Positions 9,102 to 17,077 of a stretch of 64,000 bases of DNA are shown in pieces; the first letter of the stretch is position 1; every line of letters begins with the position of its first letter. The stretch comes from Rhinopithecimicrobium faecis (lineage in GTDB: Bacteria; Bacteroidota; Bacteroidia; Sphingobacteriales; Sphingobacteriaceae), in contig JAGKSB010000007.1 in NCBI GenBank assembly GCA_017942165.1, positions 62,001 through 126,000 of the forward strand, written 5' to 3'. Made by a program: the position numbers and the translations under genes. The notes under the pieces are model-generated. The model saw only the letters and a list, made by a program, of their open reading frames with translations. It had not been told where the DNA came from and did no database searches.

Positions 9102-9560
9102 CTATTTTATTAGATGCTGTCGGTAGGCTTCCGTAATCTCTGGGAGACGGATTTCTTGCCCTTCAGCCTTCAAAGAGTCCGCGTACTGATTGACCTGATC
9201 AATAGCTTTCTTATAAGCGCTGACCACCTCCTCATCGACAGCGATATCCTTCCCCGAGGGAAGGCTGACTTGGTAATGACCATCCACCAGCTTGACATGC
9301 TTGTAGAAACGGTAAGCCGCAGCTTTAAGTTTTGCCAAGTCGGCTGCAGAAAGCTCTTCAATACGTGCATTCTTAGGTAAGGAAACCTGAATAAACGTAT
9401 CCGATTGCGCATACGCCGTAATAGGCTGCTCCAAGGGAAAAGCGGCTAAGGCCGAAAGATTTAATATCGCTTGACCTTGCTCCTCTGCGGTATGCTTACA
9501 TTGCGAAAAGACGAGTATACCTACAAGAAGGCTTAACGTCGTATGGAATCTATTTATCAT
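9102..9560 (-). CDS. putative lipoprotein of unknown function
   Basis: This 152-residue protein begins with a hydrophobic signal ending in FSQC, which could be a lipobox, although Gln at -1 is unusual. The mature part is mostly helical and charged, with no motif I recognise. A single -7 element on the minus strand (TATTTTTG, plus 9587-9594) lies 26 bp upstream and a shared terminator lies just downstream, so it looks like a monocistronic gene. I do not recognise the family and propose no function. Confidence 0.6.
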   Translation of the reverse strand: MINRFHTTLSLLVGILVFSQCKHTAEEQGQAILNLSALAAFPLEQPITAYAQSDTFIQVSLPKNARIEELSAADLAKLKAAAYRFYKHVKLVDGHYQVSLPSGKDIAVDEEVVSAYKKAIDQVNQYADSLKAEGQEIRLPEITEAYRQHLIK

Positions 9561-9586
9561 CCGATTGCTATTAACATTTTGAGCTA

Positions 9587-9594
9587 CAAAAATA
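9587..9594 (-). promoter_or_regulatory. putative -7 element of the lipoprotein gene
   Basis: The minus strand reads TATTTTTG here, 26 bp before the ATG. The -33 element is not obvious. Confidence 0.35.
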
Positions 9595-9602
9595 CATAAA
9601 AA

Positions 9603-9628
9603 AAGAGGCTCTTTTAAAAGGGCCTCTT
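9603..9628 (-). terminator. terminator of the TlpA-like gene
   Basis: AAGAGGC and GCCTCTT arms, extended by CTTTT/AAAAG through a wobble pair, are followed on the minus strand by a T-run. Confidence 0.8.
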
Positions 9629-9641
9629 AATGAATAATATA

Positions 9642-9679
9642 TTAATAGCTTAGAATTATTTTAATAGCTTAGAATTATT
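9642..9679 (-). repeat. 19-bp tandem duplication covering the stop of the TlpA-like gene
   Basis: The plus-strand unit TTAATAGCTTAGAATTATT occurs twice without a gap (9642-9660, 9661-9679). The right copy contains the TAA stop (complement of 9675-9677). The unit is not a multiple of three, so the second TAA is out of frame. Confidence 0.9.
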
Positions 9680-10814
9680 TTTTCAAAAGCTCAGCTAATT
9701 TAGTATGCAGCTCTTCACCACGTAAGTTTGAAGCAACAATTTTTCCGGTAGGGTCTACTAAGAAATTTTGAGGAATACCACGTACAGCATAAAGCTCAAC
9801 AACTTCCGATCTCCATCCTTTTAAATCAGAAACCTGCGTCCATCCAGTCAAATTATCGTCTTGAATAGCTTTTAACCAAGCATCTTTTTTACCTGGATTA
9901 TCTAAAGAAACCCCTAAAATCGTGAAATTGCTGTCCTTAAATTTGTTGAAAGCAGCTACGACATTCGGGTTTTCATGACGACAAGGTCCACACCAGCTCG
10001 CCCAGAAGTCAATAAGCACATATTTCCCTTTTAGAGAAGATAAGGCAACATTTGTTCCCGTCGTATCTGGCAGCGTAAAGTCCGGAGCCTGCGCACCAAT
10101 GGCTACCTTCTGTAGCGAAGCGATATTTTCCGCTAAGGCTACTCCTTTTTTAGAGTTTTTAAGCACTGGATTTAGCTTACTAAATGCAGGAATTATAAAC
10201 TCATTTAATGAGTTCGCGTCGACCCCTTTACTTAATAAATCTAGTGCTACATAGCTATTGGGATTAGCATTCACAAATTCACGCTCTAACACGCCACGCT
10301 TTGTGTAGATCTCTTCAGCACGAGCTTGTAACCCTTCAATAAACTTTTCATCCTCCTTTTGTGCTTCTGTAGCATTGCGATATTCAGTATTTAAGGCTTC
10401 AAATGAAGCTGTAAATGGAGCTAAGCTAGCTTTTAAAGCTGCAAACTCTTGATTTATGGCATTTCCACTTAACGTAGCACTTTTTAAATCTGCAGCTCCT
10501 GAAACCGCGATATTACCCTTCGCTAGATAAAGCCCATGGGAATCTGGCGCTGATTTTTGCCCCGCTAAAGTACCCCCTTCAGGAAGTAAATAAAGCGTAG
10601 CTTCTGTAGGTTCAGCAACTGTACCGGCGAATTTAAAGACGCCATTTACCAGCTTTGCTGAATCTAATTTATTCTCTCCCTCTGCACGATAAGTCAAATA
10701 AGCTTTCGCCTCTGGAGATTTCACATTGGATAATTTACCATTTACTGTAAAATCCTCTTGCGCAAATAGTAATGCCGGCAATGCGCTAAAACCGACTAAA
10801 AGTGCCTTTTTCAT
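9675..10814 (-). CDS. TlpA-like thiol-disulfide reductase with N-terminal DUF4369-type domain
   Basis: This 379-residue exported protein has a signal peptide (MKKALLVGFSALPALLFAQ). An N-terminal DUF4369-like beta domain (about residues 20-130) and a helical linker precede a C-terminal thioredoxin fold (about 240-379) with the active site WASWCGPCRHE. The FLVDPTGKIV strand after a GIPQ cis-proline loop is also typical. Such proteins reduce periplasmic disulfides, often for cytochrome c maturation or redox repair, and could receive electrons from the DsbD genes 2 kb away; that link is inferred from the family only. It appears to be a single-gene unit. Confidence 0.9.
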   Translation of the reverse strand: MKKALLVGFSALPALLFAQEDFTVNGKLSNVKSPEAKAYLTYRAEGENKLDSAKLVNGVFKFAGTVAEPTEATLYLLPEGGTLAGQKSAPDSHGLYLAKGNIAVSGAADLKSATLSGNAINQEFAALKASLAPFTASFEALNTEYRNATEAQKEDEKFIEGLQARAEEIYTKRGVLEREFVNANPNSYVALDLLSKGVDANSLNEFIIPAFSKLNPVLKNSKKGVALAENIASLQKVAIGAQAPDFTLPDTTGTNVALSSLKGKYVLIDFWASWCGPCRHENPNVVAAFNKFKDSNFTILGVSLDNPGKKDAWLKAIQDDNLTGWTQVSDLKGWRSEVVELYAVRGIPQNFLVDPTGKIVASNLRGEELHTKLAELLKK

Positions 10815-10901
10815 ATCTTATAATGTTCAAAGTTTCAAGTTAATAAAGCCGCTTCAATAATGACGACTAATTTAGTATTCTTTTTTATGGAAAATGGTTT
10901 A

Positions 10902-10921
10902 CTGTAGCTATTTCGCTACAG
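10902..10921 (-). terminator. possible hairpin downstream of the TPM-domain operon
   Basis: CTGTAGC and GCTACAG arms surround a 6-nt loop, 14 bp past the end of the gene at 10935-11756. There is no T-run directly after it, so it may only protect the 3' end of the mRNA. Confidence 0.4.
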
Positions 10922-10934
10922 ACCCGCTTCTCTA

Positions 10935-11756
10935 TTACCAGCGCCCTGAGGCACCACCACCACCAAAATCACCACCACCGAAGCCACCAAAACCACCGCC
11001 AAAATCACCGCCGCCACCGAAGCCGCCACCTTGACCGCCACCGCCACCACGGCCCATTCCGTTTAAGAGCGTCCACCAGAAAAGATCATTTCCTCCTTTA
11101 CCTGACATCACGCGTCCTCCACCATTTCCACCCCCGCCTTTACGAGCGAAAATAAAAATAAGAACAGCAATAATTAAAATAACTTTTATAAGGGTACTTC
11201 CGGAGCCCTCACCGCCCTGTTTCTTAGGATCCGCCTTAAACTCTCCTTTTGTATAAGAAATTAAGGCGTCAGTAGCAGCATCGATACCTCCATAATAGTC
11301 TGATTTCGAAAATGCCGGTTTTATTTGCTGATCAATAATCTGAAAAGCAATGGCATCGGGCACGGCGCCTTCTACACCATAACCCGTTTGTATGGTCACA
11401 GCGCGATCTTCTAAGGCCGCTAACAGCAGAATACCATTGTCATACCGCTTATCACCTATCCCCCATTTCTGGGCTAAACGGACAGCATAATCAGCGATAT
11501 CATAGCCTCCCGTAGAGCGCATAAGCACGACCGCAATCTGCGTCGAGGCAGTATCATTAAAAGCCACTAACTTAGCTTCCAAAGACTGCTTTTGCGCGGC
11601 CGATAACACATTGGTATAATCGGTCACTAACGTCTTTGATGCCGCAGGAAAATCTTCTGCAAAAGCCACAAAAAATGTCAGTAGCGTAAGAAATACGCTG
11701 CTCACCAATGGGCGCCAAAAGGAAACCTGTCTGTTTTTTACTTTTAAAATTCTCAT
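10935..11756 (-). CDS. TPM domain protein with glycine-rich tail (YgcG-like)
   Basis: This 273-residue membrane protein has an N-terminal signal or anchor, a TPM_phosphatase domain (about residues 40-170, with DYTNVLSAAQKQSLE, the STQIAVV strand and DNGILLLAA), one transmembrane helix (about 190-205), and a low-complexity Gly/Phe/Asp tail ending in SGRW. The TPM fold is seen in thylakoid and membrane proteins linked to photosystem repair; its role in heterotrophs is unknown. It is the last gene of a lemA-TPM-TPM operon, an association seen in many bacteria. The tail explains the GC-rich repetitive DNA at 10,950-11,060. Confidence 0.88.
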   Translation of the reverse strand: MRILKVKNRQVSFWRPLVSSVFLTLLTFFVAFAEDFPAASKTLVTDYTNVLSAAQKQSLEAKLVAFNDTASTQIAVVLMRSTGGYDIADYAVRLAQKWGIGDKRYDNGILLLAALEDRAVTIQTGYGVEGAVPDAIAFQIIDQQIKPAFSKSDYYGGIDAATDALISYTKGEFKADPKKQGGEGSGSTLIKVILIIAVLIFIFARKGGGGNGGGRVMSGKGGNDLFWWTLLNGMGRGGGGGQGGGFGGGGDFGGGFGGFGGGDFGGGGASGRW

Positions 11757-11761
11757 TTTAT

Positions 11762-12193
11762 CTATTTATCACCAAATACAATATCATTAGGCAACTCATT
11801 AATATCATCTTGCTGCCTCGGAAAGAAGTGACGCAGCTGCTCACCAGCATGAACAATTCCTTTCACTAAGCCTTCCACCAAGTTACCTTGACGGAACTCG
11901 GTGACCATAGCTTCTTTCGTACATTCCCAAAAATCGGCCGGCACTAACTTATTAATTCCGAGGTCCCCAATAATGGAAAAGGTATGATCTTCCACAGCAA
12001 TATAAATTAAAACACCATTTCGTTGGGCTGTTTTATGCATGCCCAATTTCGTGAAGTGATAACTGGCCCGATCGATCGCTTCTCCATCACAATTTTTCTC
12101 TACCACGACACGCAATTCGCCCGAAGTTGTATTTTCCGCGACATTAATCGCGTGAACAATACGGTCCTGCTGATCAGCATTAAAAATCTTCAT
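11762..12193 (-). CDS. TPM domain protein, short form
   Basis: This 143-residue protein is a second TPM-domain protein, with no signal peptide and no clear transmembrane segment. It shares the layout of its neighbour: the AENTTSGELRVVVE strand, then KTAQRNGVLIYIAV and a HTFSIIGDLGINKLV strand. The gap to the downstream TPM gene is 5 bp, so the two are almost certainly co-translated. It probably acts at the membrane with the neighbouring TPM protein and LemA, an inference from gene order only. Confidence 0.85.
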   Translation of the reverse strand: MKIFNADQQDRIVHAINVAENTTSGELRVVVEKNCDGEAIDRASYHFTKLGMHKTAQRNGVLIYIAVEDHTFSIIGDLGINKLVPADFWECTKEAMVTEFRQGNLVEGLVKGIVHAGEQLRHFFPRQQDDINELPNDIVFGDK

Positions 12194-12211
12194 AATTGTG
12201 TATAAAAAAAA

Positions 12212-12246
12212 GATGAATGGAATCCGCTAATGCAGCACCATTCATC
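12212..12246 (-). terminator. hairpin between lemA and the TPM genes
   Basis: Arms GATGAATGG and CCATTCATC around a 17-nt loop are followed on the minus strand by eight T. It is 18 bp upstream of the next gene, so it may act as a partial terminator that lowers TPM gene expression relative to lemA. Confidence 0.65.
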
Positions 12247-12272
12247 GCTAGTTTTTCTTGGAATAATTAAAA

Positions 12273-12851
12273 TTAGAAAGAAACGGTTGGTGCTTTATCC
12301 GCACCTGCTTGCGCTGTAAATGTTCCTTTAGCTTTAAAGCCAAACATACCTGATGTTAAGTTGTTCGGAAACGAACGCACAGTCGTATTAAACTCTTGCA
12401 CGGCTTCATTATACGCACGACGCTCTGTAGTAATTCTATTTTCCGTGCCTTCTAACTGCTGTTGTAATGCTAAGAAATTTTGATTTGCTTTTAAATCAGG
12501 GTACGATTCTACGGTAGCTAATAACCTAGAAATTGAGCCTGAGAATTGATCTTGAACTTTTTGGAATTCAGCGATGCTTTCTTCCGTTAAATTTGTAGGA
12601 TCCACAGTAATAGAAGATGCCTTAGCACGCGCCTCGACTACAGCCTGTAATGTTTCCTTCTCGTGGCTAGCTGCACCTTTTACAGTATTTACTAAGTTAG
12701 GAATTAAATCAGCACGACGTTGGTAAGCATTTTCTACTTGTGCCCATTTTCCTTTTACATTCTCGTCCTGTTGTACCATCGTATTATACGAACATGAACT
12801 AAAAGATAAGGCCGTAAATAAACCTACAATTGCTACTAATAATCTTTTCAT
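12273..12851 (-). CDS. lemA: LemA family lipoprotein
   Basis: The frame is open from 12914, but the ATG at 12851 is the best start because it gives a clean lipoprotein signal (MKRLLVAIVG... ending FSSC). The mature protein is a LemA-type helical bundle with the hallmarks VENAYQRRADLIPNLVNTVK and a later AYNEAVQEFNTTVRSFPNN stretch. LemA proteins are anchored at the membrane and have no settled biochemical role. The gene leads an operon with two TPM-domain proteins, a common pairing. Confidence 0.93.
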   Translation of the reverse strand: MKRLLVAIVGLFTALSFSSCSYNTMVQQDENVKGKWAQVENAYQRRADLIPNLVNTVKGAASHEKETLQAVVEARAKASSITVDPTNLTEESIAEFQKVQDQFSGSISRLLATVESYPDLKANQNFLALQQQLEGTENRITTERRAYNEAVQEFNTTVRSFPNNLTSGMFGFKAKGTFTAQAGADKAPTVSF

Positions 12852-12979
12852 AGTGATCTTAACTATTTTATAAATTTCTATATTAAAATGGTATACAATC
12901 AAATGACATACCAATAATACGAATATACAAAAATTAGCAACTTGAATAATAACAAATAAAAATCTTTAGGCACTTTTCT

Positions 12980-12987
12980 TATCTTTG
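12980..12987 (+). promoter_or_regulatory. putative -7 element upstream of the FAD dehydrogenase gene
   Basis: TATCTTTG lies 35 bp upstream of the ATG at 13023 in an otherwise AT-rich region. A spaced -33 TTG is not clear. Confidence 0.4.
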
Positions 12988-13022
12988 CACTGCTTTTGGG
13001 ATAAATACCCAGCTCCAAGTAT

Positions 13023-14564
13023 ATGCAAAAAGAAATTGAACTTGCCATCGTACCTGAACGCATTCAGGATGAAGCATTTATTATCCAACAGGGTGCAAAA
13101 TCACTCGAAGTTGATGCCAGCCGTATTCAGGGCATACATATCCGTAAACGTTCCATCGATGCGCGTGGAAAACAAGTGCTTTACCGCATTCGTGTGATCT
13201 TCTATATCGATGAAAAGCCTCTTCCAGAAATTTTTACAACCTCCTACCAGACTGTAACAAACGGGAAGCCTGTACTTATTATCGGCGCTGGACCAGCGGG
13301 TTTATTTGCCGCAGTACGCTGTATTGAACGGGGCCTGAAACCTATTATTATTGAACGTGGAAAGTCCGTGCAAGATCGACGTAGAGATTTAGCACAGTTG
13401 AATCGCGAAGGAATTGTAAACCCCGACTCCAACTACTGTTTTGGTGAAGGTGGCGCGGGAACTTACTCCGACGGGAAGTTGTATACACGCTCTAACAAAC
13501 GTGGTGATGTACAGAAAGTACTACAGCTATTTGTAGCACATGGTGCTACGCCAGATATTCTTGTCGATGCAAGACCTCATATTGGAACGAATAAATTACC
13601 CCATATTATCGAAGATATCCGTCATAAGATTATTGCTTCAGGAGGAGAAGTAATCTTTAATGAGCGTGTGACAGATATCACGGAAGCCTTCGGTCAGGTC
13701 ACAGGTGTAATGCTTCAATCTGGAGCACATATAAAAGCGGAACATGTTATTGTCGCAACAGGTCACTCGGCAAGAGATATTTTCGAACTCTTCCAGCGTA
13801 GAAATTGGTTGATTGAGGCCAAGCCTTTTGCCTTAGGGGTGCGTATTGAACATCCACAACAAATTGTCGATGCAGCCCAATACCATTGCGCTACACGCTC
13901 GGAGCATCTTCCTCCAGCTTATTATTCCCTGGTAGAGCAAGTGAATGGGCGTGGTGTATTCTCTTTCTGCATGTGCCCCGGGGGCGTCATTGCTCCCTGT
14001 GCCACGGATAAGGATGAGTTAGTAGTCAATGGATGGTCTCCATCTAAACGGAATAATCCACATGCTAACTCAGGAACTGTCATACAGATAAATCTGAATG
14101 ACGTGCCCCAAGCATTAGAAAACCCATTTGCACTGTTAGATTTCCAACGTGAAATTGAACAAAAGGCCTTCCAACTTGGGGGAGGAAATCTGGTCGCTCC
14201 AGCCCAACGCATGGTAGACTTCGTAGAAGGACGTGTATCGACCTCTCTGCCGGAAAACTCCTATAAGCCAGGCACCCGTTCCGTAGATTTAAATGAAGTG
14301 CTCCCAGACTTTGTACACCAAGCATTACGCGGGGCACTCCCGATCTTTGGCAAAAAGATGAAAGGCTATTATACCAATGAAGCTATTTTAGTTGGCGTAG
14401 AGTCCAGAACATCCTCACCTGTACGCATACCGAGAGATAAGGACAGCCTACAGCATCCACAGGTGAAAGGTCTTTTCCCTTGCGGTGAAGGTGCCGGCTA
14501 TGCGGGAGGTATTATCTCGGCAGCGATTGATGGTATTAATTGTGTCGATGCAATTGTCCTTTAG
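13023..14564 (+). CDS. NAD(P)/FAD-dependent dehydrogenase (COG2509-like)
   Basis: This 513-residue soluble flavoprotein has an N-terminal domain of about 80 residues, then a dinucleotide-binding loop GAGPAGLFAA (about 92-101). A GGAGTYSDGKLYTR segment follows, and a C-terminal FAD-closing motif (GEGAGYAGGIISAAIDG) ends the protein. It belongs to the uncharacterised FAD dehydrogenase group related to aminoacetone- and HI0933-like oxidoreductases; the substrate is unknown. It stands alone, upstream of the tRNA-Gly gene. Confidence 0.85.
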   Translation: MQKEIELAIVPERIQDEAFIIQQGAKSLEVDASRIQGIHIRKRSIDARGKQVLYRIRVIFYIDEKPLPEIFTTSYQTVTNGKPVLIIGAGPAGLFAAVRCIERGLKPIIIERGKSVQDRRRDLAQLNREGIVNPDSNYCFGEGGAGTYSDGKLYTRSNKRGDVQKVLQLFVAHGATPDILVDARPHIGTNKLPHIIEDIRHKIIASGGEVIFNERVTDITEAFGQVTGVMLQSGAHIKAEHVIVATGHSARDIFELFQRRNWLIEAKPFALGVRIEHPQQIVDAAQYHCATRSEHLPPAYYSLVEQVNGRGVFSFCMCPGGVIAPCATDKDELVVNGWSPSKRNNPHANSGTVIQINLNDVPQALENPFALLDFQREIEQKAFQLGGGNLVAPAQRMVDFVEGRVSTSLPENSYKPGTRSVDLNEVLPDFVHQALRGALPIFGKKMKGYYTNEAILVGVESRTSSPVRIPRDKDSLQHPQVKGLFPCGEGAGYAGGIISAAIDGINCVDAIVL

Positions 14565-14627
14565 GCAGAGAGAGTGAGTGGCGCATAAGCTTTATTGAAA
14601 ACGGAGCGTTAAAGAAAAATCATAAAA

Positions 14628-14661
14628 TTGTTGCATAAAATAAAACAATCCTTTATTTTTG
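14628..14661 (+). promoter_or_regulatory. promoter of tRNA-Gly
   Basis: Two overlapping -33 candidates (TTG at 14628-14630 and 14631-14633) stand 20-23 bp before the -7 element TATTTTTG (14654-14661). The mature tRNA starts 10 nt downstream. This is the clearest Bacteroidota-type promoter in the window. Confidence 0.75.
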
Positions 14662-14670
14662 TCTAACAAT

Positions 14671-14743
14671 GCGAAAGTAGCTCAGCTGGTAGAGCACAAC
14701 CTTGCCAAGGTTGGGGTCGCGAGTTCGAATCTCGTCTTTCGCT
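14671..14743 (+). tRNA. tRNA-Gly (GCC)
   Basis: This 73-nt cloverleaf has acceptor arms GCGAAAG and CTTTCGC with discriminator T, a D-arm with AGCTCAGCTGGTAGAGC, an anticodon stem CAACC/GGTTG around TTGCCAA (anticodon GCC), and a T-arm with GTTCGAATC. CCA is not encoded. A promoter lies upstream and a terminator directly downstream; no integrase is nearby. Confidence 0.97.
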
Positions 14744-14746
14744 CTA

Positions 14747-14773
14747 AAGCCTTCAATGAATAATTGAAGGCTT
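14747..14773 (+). terminator. terminator of tRNA-Gly
   Basis: Perfect 11-bp arms AAGCCTTCAAT and ATTGAAGGCTT with a 5-nt loop are followed by a T-run. Confidence 0.9.
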
Positions 14774-14817
14774 TTTTTATTGATAGAATTTCCCTACACG
14801 CGAAAAAACCATAAAAA

Positions 14818-14844
14818 AAGCGTTGACTCTATGAGTCAACGCTT
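14818..14844 (-). terminator. terminator of the sufBCD operon
   Basis: Perfect 12-bp arms AAGCGTTGACTC and GAGTCAACGCTT around a 3-nt loop are followed on the minus strand by eight T. It ends the operon after sufD. Confidence 0.9.
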
Positions 14845-14867
14845 AAAGCACTATCAGATAGTGGTTA

Positions 14868-16175
14868 TTAGTTACGATCTAAACCTTTAGAAGCTAATTC
14901 TTCCACATAGGCACGAACGATTTCATTTGAAAATCTTGAAGTAACATCAAATGCAAAAGCATGCACCAATAGGATGCGAGCGGAATGCTCACCGATACCT
15001 CTTGCTCTTAAATAGAATAAAGCATCGTTATCAAATTGGCCTATTGTACATCCGTGAGAACATTTTACATCATCCGCAAAAATCTCTAATTGTGGTTTTG
15101 TATATACAGCAGACTTATCCGAAATCAACATATTGTTGTTTTGTTGGAAAGCATTTGTTTTTTGAGCATCCTCCCGTACATAGATCTTCCCATTAAAAAC
15201 AGCTGTAGAGCTATCTTGAGTAATATTTTTGTACCACTCGTAAGATTCACAGTGTGGCTTTAAGTGATCCACAATCGTATGGATGTCCACTAATTGATCA
15301 TCTGCTGTCAGGTTAATACCGTATAAGTGAGACTCCACATTTTCCGCATCTAAGCGTACATTGATATTATGTCTTACAAAAGAAGCTCCTGGGAAATTAC
15401 AGTTATAATTATTATAAACTGAATGTTTCTCTTGGTATACTTCGGTATGGAAAGTGTAGTTTGAAGCTGCTTCAGCCACTTGTAAATAGTAGTGTTGCAA
15501 CTTCGCATTTTCCTTTAACACAACTTCAACAACCTTATTTTGGAAGTTTTTCGCTGTTCCAGCCAACGTAATAAAGCTTTCGATAATCTCGGCTTCAGCA
15601 TTTTGCGCTAGGACGACTAAAGAGCGTGTTTGTGCAAAGAACTCATCGACGCCAGTGGAAACATGTATAATCTGAATAGGTTTCGATAGTACAGCATTTT
15701 TAGCAACATGAATATAAACCCCAGTTGTATATAGGGCCGTATTTAGGGCTACTAAAGCCGAGTCTGTCTGATCAGCATGCTGTGCGAAATGTGCTATAAA
15801 TTCAGGCTCTTCAACGGCGTCCTCAATAGATTTTACCGTTAGGCCAGCTTCCGCTTCTAAGGAAGCAAAAGTTAATACATACTGTCCATTAACGACCACA
15901 ATACGGTGGGCATCTAATGCAGGAATATCGCCTGCTGAGAAATCTAAATTGTCAATAGCCACATCCGCATTCAACACATAAGGTTGACTTACTAACTTGT
16001 GAATATTGGTATATTTCCAATCCTCATGTTTCACGGTCGGAAAACCTACTGCTTGAAACCTAGCAAACGCTGCTTGGCGTATAGCTGTCAACGCTGCAGG
16101 TTCTGCAGCTGTTTCTTGCTCTTGAAATCCAGTTACCAACTGTTGAAACAATGATTCTGATACTATTGTACTCAT
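14868..16175 (-). CDS. sufD: Fe-S cluster assembly protein SufD
   Basis: This 435-residue cytosolic protein is part of the SufBC2D scaffold that builds iron-sulfur clusters. It shows the N-terminal HEDWKYTNI segment and the right-handed beta-helix core. The C-terminal SufB/D signature is present (KPQLEIFADDVKCSHGCTIGQ, then LFYLRARGI and HAFAFDV). It follows sufC with a 58-bp gap and is the last gene of the operon, ended by a strong terminator. The usual partner sufS is not present. Confidence 0.96.
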   Translation of the reverse strand: MSTIVSESLFQQLVTGFQEQETAAEPAALTAIRQAAFARFQAVGFPTVKHEDWKYTNIHKLVSQPYVLNADVAIDNLDFSAGDIPALDAHRIVVVNGQYVLTFASLEAEAGLTVKSIEDAVEEPEFIAHFAQHADQTDSALVALNTALYTTGVYIHVAKNAVLSKPIQIIHVSTGVDEFFAQTRSLVVLAQNAEAEIIESFITLAGTAKNFQNKVVEVVLKENAKLQHYYLQVAEAASNYTFHTEVYQEKHSVYNNYNCNFPGASFVRHNINVRLDAENVESHLYGINLTADDQLVDIHTIVDHLKPHCESYEWYKNITQDSSTAVFNGKIYVREDAQKTNAFQQNNNMLISDKSAVYTKPQLEIFADDVKCSHGCTIGQFDNDALFYLRARGIGEHSARILLVHAFAFDVTSRFSNEIVRAYVEELASKGLDRN

Positions 16176-16233
16176 CTTTTATATTAATCAATCCGCTTAA
16201 TAAAATTACACTCCTGCTATTGGCAAGTTGAGA

Positions 16234-16995
16234 TTATAAAGCGTTTTGCGCGTCTAATTCTTTTAACCAATCATAGCCTTTTTCTTCTAACTCTAAAGCT
16301 AGTTCTTTCGGGCCGGATTTTACAATACGTCCATTATATAATACGTGAACCACATCTGGCACGATATAATCTAATAAACGTTGGTAGTGTGTAATGACTA
16401 AGAAAGCGTTATTTTCGCTACGTAGTTGATTAACACCATTCGCAACAATACGTAAGGCATCAATATCTAAACCTGAATCCGTCTCATCTAAGATGGATAG
16501 TTTCGGATTTAACATCGCTAATTGGAAAATCTCATTACGCTTCTTCTCACCACCAGAGAAACCTTCATTTAATGAACGGTTTGCTAAGTTAGCGGAGAAT
16601 TCCACTAATTGTTGCTTTTCTTTTACCATACGTAAAAATTCCTTTGCTTCCATTGGAGCGAGGCCTTTGTACGCACGGATATCGTTAACGGCTGTTTTTA
16701 AGAAGTTAATATTCGAAACACCCGGAATTTCTACGGGATATTGGAACGCTAAGAAAACGCCTTCACGTGCACGATCTTCAGGTGATAAATCCAATAGATC
16801 TACCCCATCTAAAGTTGCTGAACCTTCGGTAACTTCGTAAGAGTCACGACCCGCTAGGACATTTCCTAAAGTACTTTTACCAGCACCGTTAGGGCCCATA
16901 ATGGCATGAACTTCTCCTGGTTTAACTTCTAAATTAAGGCCCTTAAGGATTTGCTTGTCACCTATTGAGGCATGTAAATTTTTAATGCTTAACAT
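16234..16995 (-). CDS. sufC: Fe-S cluster assembly ATPase SufC
   Basis: This 253-residue ABC-type ATPase drives conformational change in the SufBC2D scaffold. It contains Walker A GPNGAGKST, the SufC-type signature SGGEKKRNEI, Walker B LSILDETDSGLDIDAL and the switch histidine in VITHYQRLL. The divergent ABC signature and the DETDSGLD stretch separate SufC from transport ATPases. It lies between sufB and sufD in the same orientation. Confidence 0.97.
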   Translation of the reverse strand: MLSIKNLHASIGDKQILKGLNLEVKPGEVHAIMGPNGAGKSTLGNVLAGRDSYEVTEGSATLDGVDLLDLSPEDRAREGVFLAFQYPVEIPGVSNINFLKTAVNDIRAYKGLAPMEAKEFLRMVKEKQQLVEFSANLANRSLNEGFSGGEKKRNEIFQLAMLNPKLSILDETDSGLDIDALRIVANGVNQLRSENNAFLVITHYQRLLDYIVPDVVHVLYNGRIVKSGPKELALELEEKGYDWLKELDAQNAL

Positions 16996-17077
16996 TGTAT
17001 ATATACGCTGTATTGTTAAATGTATGTCTGATTTTAAATCAGGTTATTAATAGTTTAAAGGATGGGGATTAGTTGTA

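Noticed and set aside
10950..11060. GC-rich repeated DNA
   Set aside because: It encodes the Gly/Phe-rich tail of the TPM-domain protein, a usual feature of that family, not a mobile or satellite repeat.
14671..14743. tRNA-Gly as an integration site
   Set aside because: There is no integrase, no repeated tRNA 3' end and no change of gene content around it.
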